NCBI RefSeq assembly: GCF_019925205.1
Contig: NC_083568.1
Location: 18,412,393-18,476,392 of the forward strand
Length of the DNA: 64,000 nucleotides
Direction of reading: 5' to 3'
Source: Metopolophium dirhodum
Taxonomy: Eukaryota; Arthropoda; Insecta; Hemiptera; Aphididae
The translations under genes were made by a program, and so were the position numbers. The notes under the pieces are model-generated. The model was not told where the DNA came from, searched no databases, and saw nothing but the letters and a program-made list of their open reading frames with translations. Of the stretch, positions 1 through 10,547 are shown piece by piece; the stretch's first letter is position 1, and every line of letters begins with the position of its first letter.

Positions 1-34
1 ATCGATCTATATCTATATATATTTTTGTTGACAG

Positions 35-800
35 AGAAGAATTTTGTACTATGTACTCTGATAACCAGAACGAATCATTAATCATATTCAAGATCTCCAA
101 CCAACCATCTCCAGAATTTGAACAAGAAATATTTAGTGGTGATTCATCAGATTACGAATCACTTTATAATTGGGGAGAAAAAAATATTCTATATTCAACG
201 AGTGAAATTACATTTGATAATGCTGAAGAGATGCTAAAAGATCGTCCACCATCTCTTATTCTGTTTTATAATCCAGACGATCTCAAACCCGTTAAACGGT
301 TCAAGGATAATATTAAAACGGTTTTAAAAGAATATTGCAATAATACTTATAGTATGTTCTATATACTGATGAAAAATCATGTTCATAAGGATACAGTTAC
401 TGTACCTATTTGTTTTATTATTGTTTCAGATCAAATTAATTTCCTGACAGCAAATGGTGCACTATTTTCTAAACATTTACAAGAAATTGAAAAATCTCAA
501 ACTGATTTACCATTTCTACTTTTGGTTCGTCGTGGTACAATCTATCAGTTTCCAGAAAATTATAATGTCACCAGCTTGATGTCTTATCAGCAACTGAAAG
601 TATTAATAAAAGATTTTTTTACAAATAATCACAATTTCAAGTATTATAGTAACGAACGTCGAGATAAAAGTAGATGTATACATCCTGTCTATCGATTTAA
701 TTTATTTTGTGAATTTTCAAGCAAACCAGAGAAAATTGATAGAAATTATATGCCAGACTCTGTAGAAGATTATTTTTGTGTTAGTCTATTTGATGAGTAA
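35..800 (+). CDS. ERp44-like thioredoxin-family paralogue, 3' part only (two exons)
   Basis: This is the C-terminal half of a diverged ERp44 (PDI-family ER chaperone) copy; the 5' exons with the CxxS thioredoxin domain lie left of the window. An acceptor (TTGACAG) ends at 34, and the exon begins in the same phase as exon 6 of the intact ERp44 gene at 20472. Shared blocks include an EITFENAEE-like stretch (here EITFDNAEE), a FYNPDDL block and NFLTANG. I place an intron at 352-429, so the exons are 35-351 and 430-800 with stop TAA at 798-800. Oddities: the protein ends in SLFDE rather than a KDEL-like signal, and histidines aligned with the ERp44 zinc site are replaced. No stop or frameshift is visible. 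It could be a diverged functional gene or an early pseudogene. Confidence 0.92.
352..429 (+). other. In-frame phase-1 intron inside the ERp44-like paralogue
   Basis: The donor GTATGT starts at 352 and the acceptor TTGTTTCAG ends at 429. Position and phase match the intron at 20768-20836 in the intact ERp44 gene. It is 78 nt long (a multiple of three) with no stop codon in the coding frame, so a continuous open frame hides it. If retained, it would add 26 residues with no counterpart in the paralogous protein. Confidence 0.85.
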
Positions 801-1206
801 AATGGATCTGTGTGTAAGATATCTATAAAAAAATGTCAACACAATATGAAAATGTAATAATGTGGGCCCATATTCTTGTACAAACAGATCTATAAATGTA
901 TAAAACAAAACTTTCATTGCTTGTTTATTATTCTTACCATTGTAAAACCACTAGCTTCCTTGCTCCACTCAGAATCTAAAAAATATTAATAAAATGGATT
1001 TGATTGAACTTTTTTAAATACAATGTATAAAAATAATTAAAATATAATTTTGTTTAAGATTATTTTAAATTATAGATTGTTAAAATGTAAATTTAAATTC
1101 GTCACATACTGATTTTCCATTTACATCGCATTTACCATTTACGTAGCAAAGAGGACGGTACGTCCGCTAAGCCACTTAATACTTATATTATATATCAATA
1201 TATATA
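801..1206. other. AT-rich flank after the ERp44-like paralogue
   Basis: Presumed 3'UTR and intergenic DNA. The stretch around 910-985 ends in a CTCAGAATCTAAA motif that recurs near 15160 at the end of the dispersed AT-rich repeat, so a repeat end is probably present. No coding frame was seen. Confidence 0.5.
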
Positions 1207-1210
1207 TATA

Positions 1211-1748
1211 TGTTACGTACCCACGTATTAAGTAGTCATATATTAACTATGTACAGCGCGCTGCACGTATCTAATAATATTTGACACTATAACTAATAAG
1301 GCAATTAGTATAGTATAACATGCGGAGGTCGTTGCAAAAGCGCAGAGAAAACAATTAAACTATAGAAGGTGTCGTCACACGTATCTTTCCTGGAAAGCCA
1401 ACACCCATGCGCAGGATACGAGTCGACCAGCATACCAAATACGAGACCCGAACTCTGTCTCATGACCGAGCTTAGCCACTACTACAACCACCCACTCCAA
1501 AGGACACAATCATATATATAGAAGCCCAGGACAAGAGCTCTTCAGACGGTTAGGGACATTCAGAGTCAGGTCGTAACGCCACTCACAGTTTAAATTCTAT
1601 CTTAAAGAGTCGTAACACCACTCTTTTCCACCATATATCATAACATCGTAATTTTGTACTACGTTAATAAACATTCATCATACCTAGTACATATCACGTA
1701 TTTCATTTCTGCGTTGATGTATATATCGACGTCGGTTGGGACGTAACA
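1211..1748 (+). mobile_element. Solo LTR of an LTR retrotransposon
   Basis: A 538-bp unit begins TGTTACGT and ends ACGTAACA, a perfect terminal inversion of the TG...CA type. TATA flanks both sides (1207-1210 and 1749-1752) as a 4-bp target duplication. Inside, in order, are a TATA-box-like run (1511-1520), an initiator-like CATTCAGAG about 40 nt later, and an AATAAA at 1666-1671, which fits a U3-R-U5 layout on the + strand. The phrase GTCGTAACxCCACTC occurs twice between 1570 and 1630. No internal gag or pol sequence adjoins it, so it is probably a recombination-derived solo LTR. The gypsy-like family assignment is inference. Confidence 0.85.
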
Positions 1749-1752
1749 TATA

Positions 1753-2112
1753 CTGCAGAAGTGCACAATGTCGAACTCGTGTGCTTTATATATCCTCACT
1801 AATCTGGACGTCTATTTTAGATCAGTCTAGATTTAAAATGTACTTAAAAACTATTTTACCTATTTAGTGATAATTTCTAGATTTAGTAGCATAGTTACGA
1901 GATTTAATAATTGTATTTAATTTTGAATTTTTTTATAGTCATAATATGTGTGATGACAAGCTCTATAGAAATTCGTACTTAGTATTAAAGTTTCGTGGTG
2001 TATTATAGTCATAATAATCCACTGAAATTAGTTGAAAAAAAGACCAAACCGGGGAATAATTCATACAAAAGGTATTAGTGTGTTCTTAGCATTTAGGTCT
2101 ATTTTAGTGTCC
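1753..2112. other. AT-rich intergenic DNA
   Basis: No gene, repeat structure or RNA was recognised here. Confidence 0.5.
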
Positions 2113-2538
2113 TGAATAACTCCTCAAAAGTCCTCTACAAAAAAGTGTACGCATAACAGTTGGCAACACTGCAAAGATGCTCAAAAACGATTTTTCGAGA
2201 TTTTCTCTGTAACCGACTTTACGACAAATATGCTTGTGACCAAAGTCAAAGATATGCAATTGATGTACAAAGTGAGCAATTTCAGTCGCGGTCCAAAGAC
2301 TGAAATTGCCTTCCCACACGAGCCACACATACTATTTTTTGTCACGCCGCTGCATTCATCGATAACGGCAAAGCTAATGCAGAGATCTATGCAACAACTA
2401 GACTATAATTATACGACTGACGATGAAAGAAACGATTTGGTTTTATTTATTTTAAGCGTCACGCATGGAGGTTATAATATGATTATGAGATGTAACCAAA
2501 AGTTTATAATTTGTAAGGAACCGACGACCATGGTATAG
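2113..2538 (+). CDS. Unrecognised open frame, possible decayed gene fragment
   Basis: The frame is open from just after a stop at about 2112 to TAG at 2536-2538. The first ATG in it is at 2230, giving 102 residues. The composition is protein-like and mixed (charged, aromatic and hydrophobic), with a DDERNDLVLF stretch, unlike the low-complexity chance frames nearby. I recognise no family, and there is no clear promoter or splice context. It could be a remnant of a transposon ORF or an exon of an unknown gene. Confidence 0.25.
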
Positions 2539-3390
2539 ATTTCAGTGACTGTACGTGAAATGTGGGTGGGTGTGAAATGTGCATTTTTGGGGATTTTCAC
2601 TTTGCCACCCGGCACTATTAGGGATTCCCAGTTTACCACCCGCTGGACGGAAAAAAAGGACGCTTTCCAACGCTTCAACCGCTATCGAAAACCAAACTTT
2701 CGGTGCAGGTGTGACGAAAAATAATTTTGCATAAAAAAGATTAGGTTAGGTTATGTTGTCGGTCGTACTGTAGTCCATCAACGTGTTAAATCCCGCTAGT
2801 CGAGTTTTGGACAAGTACCTACATAGGTAACTTATAATAATTCATATTGTAATTTAATTAGGTAGATAGTATGGATACCAAAAAAAATATAACTATTTAA
2901 ACACTGTGTCTATATGGGCACTGGCGGGAGAATATATTGCAATGTCTATAAACTTGCGGACTAGTTTGTATAGTTAAATTTGGCATGTGAACTATAACTG
3001 AAATAGAAAACCAGAATAGGGTACCTACATTGCACTTTGCAGATCACAAAGATTTCTGTAAAAGAACATACGATTTACCAATATACCGTATAGGTACTGA
3101 GCATTATATATAAGTTCTATGGATTTATCATAGTAAATAATATATTTTATTATGTCTATGGCAATCGTCAATTGTCGAAATTCGTCGGCGACGATTAACA
3201 ATTCTAATAATTTCAGCAAATACCATTGTATTATAGGTACATATAATATATTGAATTTGATTTCAGTGAACAAAAAACGGACAGTTCGATAAACCGTATA
3301 TATTATAATGTAAGTTTTAACACGTACTCGCAAATTTCGTTATGAATTATGATCAGGTTATTTTCATATTTCGATACTTTCAAGTTTCAG

Positions 3391-3485
3391 CTCATTGGAG
3401 CGAGATGAAGATGGATAAAGATAGCTGTTTCTTCGGCGATGGCGGCACTCTAGCTAGGTTTCACCGGAAGAGCCGATGTTTACGC
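3391..3485 (+). other. Possible small first coding or 5'UTR exon
   Basis: A segment of higher GC content is bounded by an acceptor-like CAAGTTTCAG (ends 3390) and a consensus donor GTAAGT (3486-3491). An ATG at about 3405 opens a 27-codon frame up to the donor. No matching partner exon was recognised, and the segment borders a duplicated block, so it may be chance. Confidence 0.2.
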
Positions 3486-3486
3486 G

Positions 3487-3645
3487 TAAGTTTGTTTTCA
3501 TATTATTAGGTACAATTTTATATTTACTTAAATTAAATATTTATCGCCTGCACGGACAATCTATTGACTCGGTGAAGTAGAGCATTTATAAGTTAAATCC
3601 CAAAAGCGCAATGTATAAAATACGCGAGACCGTCTTCGTTTCACC
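3487..3645 (+). repeat. Diverged direct repeat, copy 1
   Basis: It shares TAAGTTTGTTTTCATAT near its start and AATGTATAAAATACGCGAGA followed by a CGTC(T/A)TCGTTT block near its end with 4443-4612, in the same order and orientation. It reads as a diverged tandem or segmental duplication about 960 bp apart. Confidence 0.6.
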
Positions 3646-4442
3646 ACGCCAAGTTTAATACGTACCTTTTTGCATATTACATATTGCATTTTGCCTATAC
3701 TATACGCCGGGCATCACCTTAGTGCGAAGTATTTAAAACAATATAATGTTATTAATCTTTATATTTTAATTACATAAATACATTATACACCTCATATATT
3801 TTATTAGCATACTTACATCTTTTTAGTGTAGTTTATACCCTAGATGGCTAGATATATAGGTATTAAATGTTTTGCAATTATATATTTTACTATAATTATT
3901 ATTTTTCATTATAATATAATATAACAATACACTTTAAATTAAATTAGTTGTTATCATGAAACACAGTCTTAAAACAAACTCTTTTCTGGACGTTTTCAAA
4001 ACGGATTATGCTTAAAAAAAATTGCACAGTTGTCGTAGCAGTCAGTTGCTAGATCAACCCGTGTGACATAAAATAGGAATTATTCTCGTTTTTTTAAATA
4101 ATTTTTTTGAAAAATATATGTAATAACGTAATATGTATAGCAATGTGTATAGCTTGCACTATTAAGAATTTATAGTTAATAGAAATGCGGATGTTTATAC
4201 TTTATAGAATTTTTTTTTATTGAAATCGTGTAAATAATTTAACTAAACAATCAGGTACCCATCACTAGTATCAATTTTATTATACTACCATGAGATATGA
4301 GCAAAAAACTTACTGCGTTCCGTATAATTTTATTTTTCATAAATCACAATATTTTAAGTTCTGTATTCTGGAGCTTTTCCTCATCGGCGTCTCAGTTCAC
4401 ACACGTCACGAATTCCGCGGCCGAAAGAGTCGATAATTAAAA

Positions 4443-4612
4443 TAAGTTTGTTTTCATATCCTTATGGGGCTTAAATTTACTTTTAAGACTTAAAATAAAT
4501 ATTTTATGTCATGAAAAATATGCTATCCAAGTGTTGTAGGCGCATATTTTAGTTCTGAACTATAGAAATGTATAAAATACGCGAGATATAAACGTCGTCA
4601 TCGTTTTTCCAG
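4443..4612 (+). repeat. Diverged direct repeat, copy 2
   Basis: Partner of 3487-3645, with the same two anchor blocks in the same order and spacing. The region just upstream of each copy is also weakly alike (CGGAAGAGCCGAT versus CGAAAGAGTCGAT). Confidence 0.6.
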
Positions 4613-4970
4613 TCCCCGGTCGTAGAATAATTATAATTAACAGGTGAATACCTATATATAGGGTAATTGAAATAGACTTATATGTTTTGGTTTAATTTAT
4701 AGAAATATATGTTAATAATGACTGATAATAGGCATAAGATACAATTTTAATTTATATCTGGTAATTTTTTTTCCAAATACGTTATAAGTTATAGGTAACT
4801 ATTAATTTAATGTAACATACTTAACTTCTATTGTTCACCTAATATCTATACCATAGGTATTATAGGGACATATAACCAATAACCATGTACACATAAAAGT
4901 AATATTCACGGAATGGTCAACTGCCTATCCTGACGTGTGCGAACTTATGAATAATATACTCATATACTCG

Positions 4971-5007
4971 TATAGGTTAGGTATATACCTATTATACCTA
5001 ACCTATA
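4971..5007. repeat. Perfect 14-bp hairpin
   Basis: TATAGGTTAGGTAT (4971-4984) is followed by a 9-nt loop and its exact reverse complement (4994-5007). It contains GGTTAGGT but is not a telomeric array. Confidence 0.7.
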
Positions 5008-5649
5008 TAAATAGTGTAATACATACACATACACCTACTATGTCCCTTATAATTCAACAGTTATTATTATATTTATTTATTTTTTACATATAGGTAGTAG
5101 GTACATTACAAGACTCTAATTAAAATCACATTTATTTTTATTTTTTCGAACACAATGTTCAAAAATTATTAATTAATATAATATAGGTATAGTATTAAAT
5201 AAATAAATAAAATAAAATAAACACTCCTAGGTACTATAATTATTACTAATAATAATAAATTCATGTATAAAATATTAAATTACAAACGAACAAACGAAAA
5301 CGATTCTGAAAAAAGACAGTAATAACTAATAAATAATATTGCGTGATTAAAGTAATTTATTTTACTATTAGGCATTAGAACCTACAAGGCTACAACAGTA
5401 GGTTTAAGTCATCCAAAAAATTACATTTGAAATTGTCATCGTGTATATAAATTATAATAATATACTCTAAAAGTTTCATAAATCCACGAATACCTACTAT
5501 TTTTAAATTACAACAAAATAACTAAAATCGTTATTCTTTTTTTAAACAAGTAATTTCTTCCAAATTTGAACTTATAATGTCTGTAAAACTACTAAAAAGT
5601 AACTGTTTTTAATAGATTATTTAGATTTTTTGGTTATAATATGAACTAT

Positions 5650-6360
5650 TCAAGAGAATTCTTGTTTTAAATTTTCGATCCTTAGCAATAAAAGTTGAAC
5701 ATTTTATAAATGTTTAACTACTTTATTGTAATAATTTTTAAATTATCAATTTGATAAATTTTATTAAAAATTGAACTTTAATTACTTATAAAAAATTTGT
5801 GCCTATGAATCCTTAATGTTTCTCAACTGCTATTATAACTACTTATGAGGAAAATTGTATTACATTTTCACTCGCATTTTCATATTATAGGTAAACAAAG
5901 AAATTTTTGTATAAATATCTGACTTCAAAATATTTTACAAATTGTCAAGATTAATGATTATGATGAATTTTTTAGAAATTTGAACTTTAAATGCCTATAA
6001 AAAAAACGTGCCTATGTGTTTCTAATATTTTTTAACTGCTATTATATCAACTTACGAGGAACTTTGTATTATTTTTAAGCTTTTTGACCCAACGAATAAA
6101 ATTTTATTGACATGTATAGAATACAGAACTAAAAACATTTCTTAATTCAAATGTCTATTAAGCACTGAAAACGAGTCGAAATATTTTGAACATTTTATAT
6201 AATGTATTGAAAATGATAGTTTAAAGATTTGATGGACATTTGAAATACCGACGGTTAATAGTTGTTGAATAACAACAATATAAGAAAATCGTTATAACAG
6301 AATCTATGATTATATACACATCATGGTAAAATCAAAACATTCATTGCTCCCGTAGTCCAC
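5650..6360 (+). repeat. Dispersed AT-rich repeat, copy A
   Basis: It shares ordered blocks with 14110-15170: a TCCTTAGC-AATAAAAGTTGAACATTTTATAAA-type start, GTGCCTATG...TTTTCAACTGCTATT, AATAAAATTTTATTGA, and ATAAGAAAATCGTTA. It ends near a CATTCATTGCTC motif like the end of the other copy. No coding capacity was seen; it is probably a non-autonomous element family. Confidence 0.65.
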
Positions 6361-7964
6361 TCTAAAATACAAACTAACACATAATAGTTAGGTAGGTATA
6401 CGTATAATACAAATTAAAAATTATACATATAAAATATAAATATCTGTAACACTCAAGTCATAAGAATATTGTTGAACATTTTACTGCAGGCTGCGTATTA
6501 TTTCAGAAATGGTATTCGTCAGTGGAGATTTGTCAACTGCGAATAATATATCATAAGCAGACTGAAATGTGTGAACGTTGCAGTGTTTCGAAGACTAAGT
6601 TCTATAGCAGATTTTGATTCGGACACGGGGTATGTATTTTCTTATTTTTAGTTTTTTTTTTATTATTGTTAATTGATCAGGGGATGAATTGCCCGCGACT
6701 TTTCAATTATTTGTATATTGTAACTATACTGGTATCACACTATTCTGGCTATCAATAAAGTCGTGATAAAAATTAGGAAATTGGTCAGGTATGATTTTTT
6801 TTGGTATGTAGGTACTTCTTTTAAGTAGATGATTCGCTCAATGATGTTTAAATATTTTCACCGATAATTAAGTACGATGACTTGTAGGTAACTAGAGACT
6901 GAGTGAATAGGAATTAGGAAGTGTATGATATGGCGAAGATAAGGAAAGAGGTCAACAGGAGCAGAGACTTTCGTTGAGTGAATTACTTCCTCCAAAATAG
7001 ATTTTCATTAATTATTATGCTTGTCACTTATATATTGTGGAATATTAGAGTTAATACACATTTCAATTGTTAAGATAATTATCAATGGTTTTTTTTTTTT
7101 TTTTAAATATTATATATCATAACAATAATCGTATTTTGACCAACTTACTTACTTTTTAAATTTGACTCACATAAAGTAATTTTTTGTTAGTTAAAAATTG
7201 GCAGAAACTTATAAATAGCCAAATATGTATACACTATTATTTCATCATCACGTATTGAGTAGAATATTTATTCTGTCTATAATATTAATGCGAGTTTACT
7301 AGTGAAATATTTCATCTAGTTATTATTTTTCTTATAAATTGCGAAAAATTATCTAAAAAAAAGTGTGAAAATGAATATTTATGCAATACCAATTTATAAA
7401 AATATAAAAGATGGACTTGAAATGTTCCCCTAATACTGTATTACCATTTTTAGATGTATAATTATTATTCATAGGCCCATGGTGAGCAATGATCATGGAG
7501 GGAGAGTTTGCTGATGTACAAGAGGACTTTTCTAATGATTTTTGTAATAAAATAAATCAGAATATTATCTTAGTTTAAATCACCGGTTATATTAATTTAA
7601 ACAAAACATTTTATATCTATATATATATCTATAGATTATAAAAAAAATTAATTATATAAAAATATTTATTTATCTACGATGTGCAGTGCATATATCCTCC
7701 AGTGCCGCTGGTCTCGTTGGAAAATCATAAAAAATAACGGTCATCGAGATCAGATGTACTGAAGACCACGGTCACGATCAACAACAGTTTTGTAACTGTT
7801 GCCAGCTGAACATGGATGATTGAGCGCCTATATCCACGAACGGGACAACCACCGCCTGCCGTGTGCACTGTACAGTACTACAGTCTGATGATCTTTGATA
7901 AAGAAATATTGGCCATAATTAACAGCAAGCTGGAATGTCTCGAGTACATACACGAGATTGGTTG
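6361..7964. other. AT-rich intergenic stretch
   Basis: Mostly non-coding. The last part (about 7816-7964) holds a 50-codon open frame of fairly protein-like composition that runs into the hAT insertion. Joining the flanks across one copy of the target duplication would end that frame at a TAA a few bases further on. I recognise no family, and it may be a pseudogene scrap or chance. Confidence 0.4.
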
Positions 7965-7972
7965 TTCTAGAG
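7965..7972. repeat. Target-site duplication, left copy (TTCTAGAG)
   Basis: Eight bases identical to 10540-10547 on the other side of the element, the length expected for hAT insertion. Confidence 0.95.
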
Positions 7973-10539
7973 CAGGGGTCACCAAATGGCGGCCCGCGGG
8001 CCGCATCCGGCCCGCGAATGCATTTTAACCGGCCCGCAGACTGAGAGGAAAATCCAATAATTTAATACGTACTTATTATAAAGCGCGACTGTTGTAATAA
8101 TAAATGTTGCAGGTAATTTCTTATCTTTGTACATTATTACTGCATTATTAGGTTTTTTCGGCTGCAACAAATATTATACTAGCCGTGAAGCATATCTTAT
8201 CTTATCTGTTTTATTATTTATTTGAAATTTCATTACGACAAGTCGACAACTCGTTAAGTCACACATATTAATATACGTACTACACGTCAGTCCGTCAGTT
8301 ATCGGTGAGACGGTGGTGTCCGCTGCGACGTAATTTTTGTTCGTCCGTTCCGTTTTGTTTATTAATTTTCGTAATTAAATAATATATTATTCTTTGTTTT
8401 AATTTGACTATGGATAGAAAAAGAAGAAAAGTAGAAAATGAAAATAGACAGTTTTGTCCTGAATGGATGGACTTATATTGTTTTATTTTACCAGATAGAG
8501 TAGGTGCCTTACCTGTTTGTTTAATTTGTAATCAAACAGTGGCTGTTATGAAAGTGTTTAATATCAAACGTCATTATGAGACACACAAGTCATTTGCCGA
8601 AAAATTCCCATTGGGTACTGGCATTCGTAAAACAAAAATTGAAAATCTAAAAATGAAATATAAATCGGCAACTCAAATTTTGAGCCATGCAATGACTGAA
8701 CAACAGAAATGTGCACAGGCATCTTTACAAATTTCGTGGATACTCGGTAAACATATGAAGCCATTTACAGATGCTGATATTGTTAAAGAATGTATGCTTC
8801 AATCTGTAAATATACTGTTTGAAAATAAAAAGGAAATTGTCGAAACTTTTCGTCATATCCCAATATCAGCATCCACTAACACGAGAAATACTGAAGTACT
8901 GGCCAAAGATAATCACAATCAGTTGAAACAAGATCTATCTACTGCTGATTTTTATTCTATAGCCTTGGATGAATCTTGTGATATCACAGATACATCTCAG
9001 CTAATAATTCACGTGAGATACTTGAGCAATATCAGTGGGGCATTTTACGAAGAGTTATTGACACTTTTGCCGTTATCAGGGACCAGCAAAGGAAATGATT
9101 TGTACAATGCTGTAGTATTGTATTTTGAAACAGAAAATTTAAATTTGAAAAAAATTATCTCTGTTACAACCGATGGTGCACCAGCGATGATTGGCGCTCA
9201 TCAAGGCTTTGTTCAAAGATTAAGAAATGACCCTAAATGCAACTCTGATCTTTTATCGTACCATTGTATCATTCATCAAAGCGTCCTTTGCTGCAAACTG
9301 GATCCGTGTTTGGAAAAAATTATGAAAACAGTAATGAGTATTGTTAATTTTATACGTGCAAAATCTTCACTCCAGCACAGACTATTTAAGGCACTCGTTC
9401 AAGAAAATGATACTCAGTTTGACGATTTATTACTTCATAATAATGTGAGATGGCTGAGCAAAGGAAATGTTTTGCAAAGGTTTTTTAACTTACTGAATGA
9501 AATTGAACTATTTTTAATTCAGAGTACACATTTGTCTGCCAAAGACTATCACGAATTTATCAGTGATAATAGTAACATAGCAACTATTGCGTTTTTGACA
9601 GATATATTTCAACACATAAATTCGTTCAACTTGAAACTTCAAGGTAATCAGAAACTAATTTGCCATTTAGTTTCTGAGGTAAATTGTTTTTGTAGAAAAA
9701 TTGACTTTTTTTTACAAGATGTTGGTAATGAACGTTTACATTTTCATAACTTGAAAAAAATTTGTAGATGAAAATCACGAGATTGATATGACAAATTTTA
9801 CGAAGTTTTTGGAAAGTTTAAAAACTGAATTCGAAAGACGCTTTGCTGATTTCAGAAAAATCAAAAACGTTGTACAACTATTGAACAGTAGTTTTACTCT
9901 GCAGCCTGATGGTGAATGGATTAACGAAGCAGAAAATGTTTTCAACTGCAATAGAGCACATCTTCAAATGGAAATAATTGAATTTCAATCAGATGATGTC
10001 CTAAAAAATTTGTATAATGAAAAGTATTCAAAAACTGAAATTGATTCTACATATTATGATGAATTTTGGTTGAAATATGTATCTGAAAAGAAATACCCGA
10101 TGTTGAAATTATTGACAGTGAAAATGTGTACAATGTTTGGCTCCACATACGTCTGTGAGTCTGCTTTTTCAAAAATGAATTATATCAAAAACAAATTCCG
10201 ATCCCGACTCACCAACGAACACCTTGAAATGATGATGAAGATAGCTACCACAAACCATAACCCCGACTTAAAGCAGCTAGTTGAAAGCAAGATCTGCCAT
10301 TTTTCTCATTGAAAATATTAATTGATAATTGTTTCATATATTTATTAAATTTAATTATATTTGCATTAGTTTTAGTTACATAATAATTAATAAGTGTACA
10401 TATTTTTTTTTTAGAAATAAAGTATTTTTGACCAACCGGCATATTATAATAATTATTATGAAATTTGAATTTTTATGGCCCGCGAGAATTTTCCGAATTC
10501 TTAATGTGGCCCGCGGAAAATATTAATTGGTGACCCCTG
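7973..10539 (+). mobile_element. hAT-superfamily DNA transposon, near complete
   Basis: A 2567-bp element with 13-bp perfect terminal inverted repeats (CAGGGGTCACCAA at the left, its reverse complement at 10527-10539) and an 8-bp target duplication TTCTAGAG on both sides. Both subterminal regions are rich in GGCCCGCGG-type motifs (7991-8035 and 10477-10516), unlike the AT-rich surroundings, and may be transposase-binding sites. It carries one transposase gene on the + strand, about 440 bp from the left end. The identical target duplication, intact termini and single frameshift argue for a fairly recent insertion. The termini and the BED-finger transposase suggest the Charlie-like hAT branch; that subgroup call is inference. 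Confidence 0.95.
8410..10312 (+). pseudogene. hAT transposase with BED-like zinc finger, one frameshift
   Basis: The transposase reads from ATG 8410 to TGA 9771, then resumes in another frame to the stop at 10312. The break falls in a run of seven A (9754-9760), where one base too many explains the whole shift; the two parts total about 633 residues. Domains: a basic N-terminus; a BED-type finger (W at about 19, CxxC at 37-40, RHYETH); an RNase-H-like core with ALDES (Asp about 187) and TTDGAP (Asp about 255); an NVRWLSKG block; and, after the shift, a CESAFSKMN segment with the presumed third acidic residue (Glu codon 10157-10159) and the hAT C-terminal dimerisation region. No promoter was identified. 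The run could also be a sequencing error, in which case the gene is intact. Confidence 0.93.
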
Positions 10540-10547
10540 TTCTAGAG
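10540..10547. repeat. Target-site duplication, right copy (TTCTAGAG)
   Basis: Identical to 7965-7972. Confidence 0.95.

Larger units (their letters stand above)
2539..5649. other. AT-rich intergenic stretch with diverged duplications
   Basis: Mostly non-coding. It holds a diverged direct repeat (3487-3645 and 4443-4612), a possible small exon (3391-3485) and a perfect 14-bp hairpin (4971-5007), each listed separately. Elsewhere only AT-rich simple sequence and TAGGTA-type motifs were seen. Confidence 0.5.

Noticed and set aside
4971..5007. GGTTAGGT hairpin as a telomeric (TTAGG)n trace
   Set aside because: Only one unit per arm; it is a simple palindrome.
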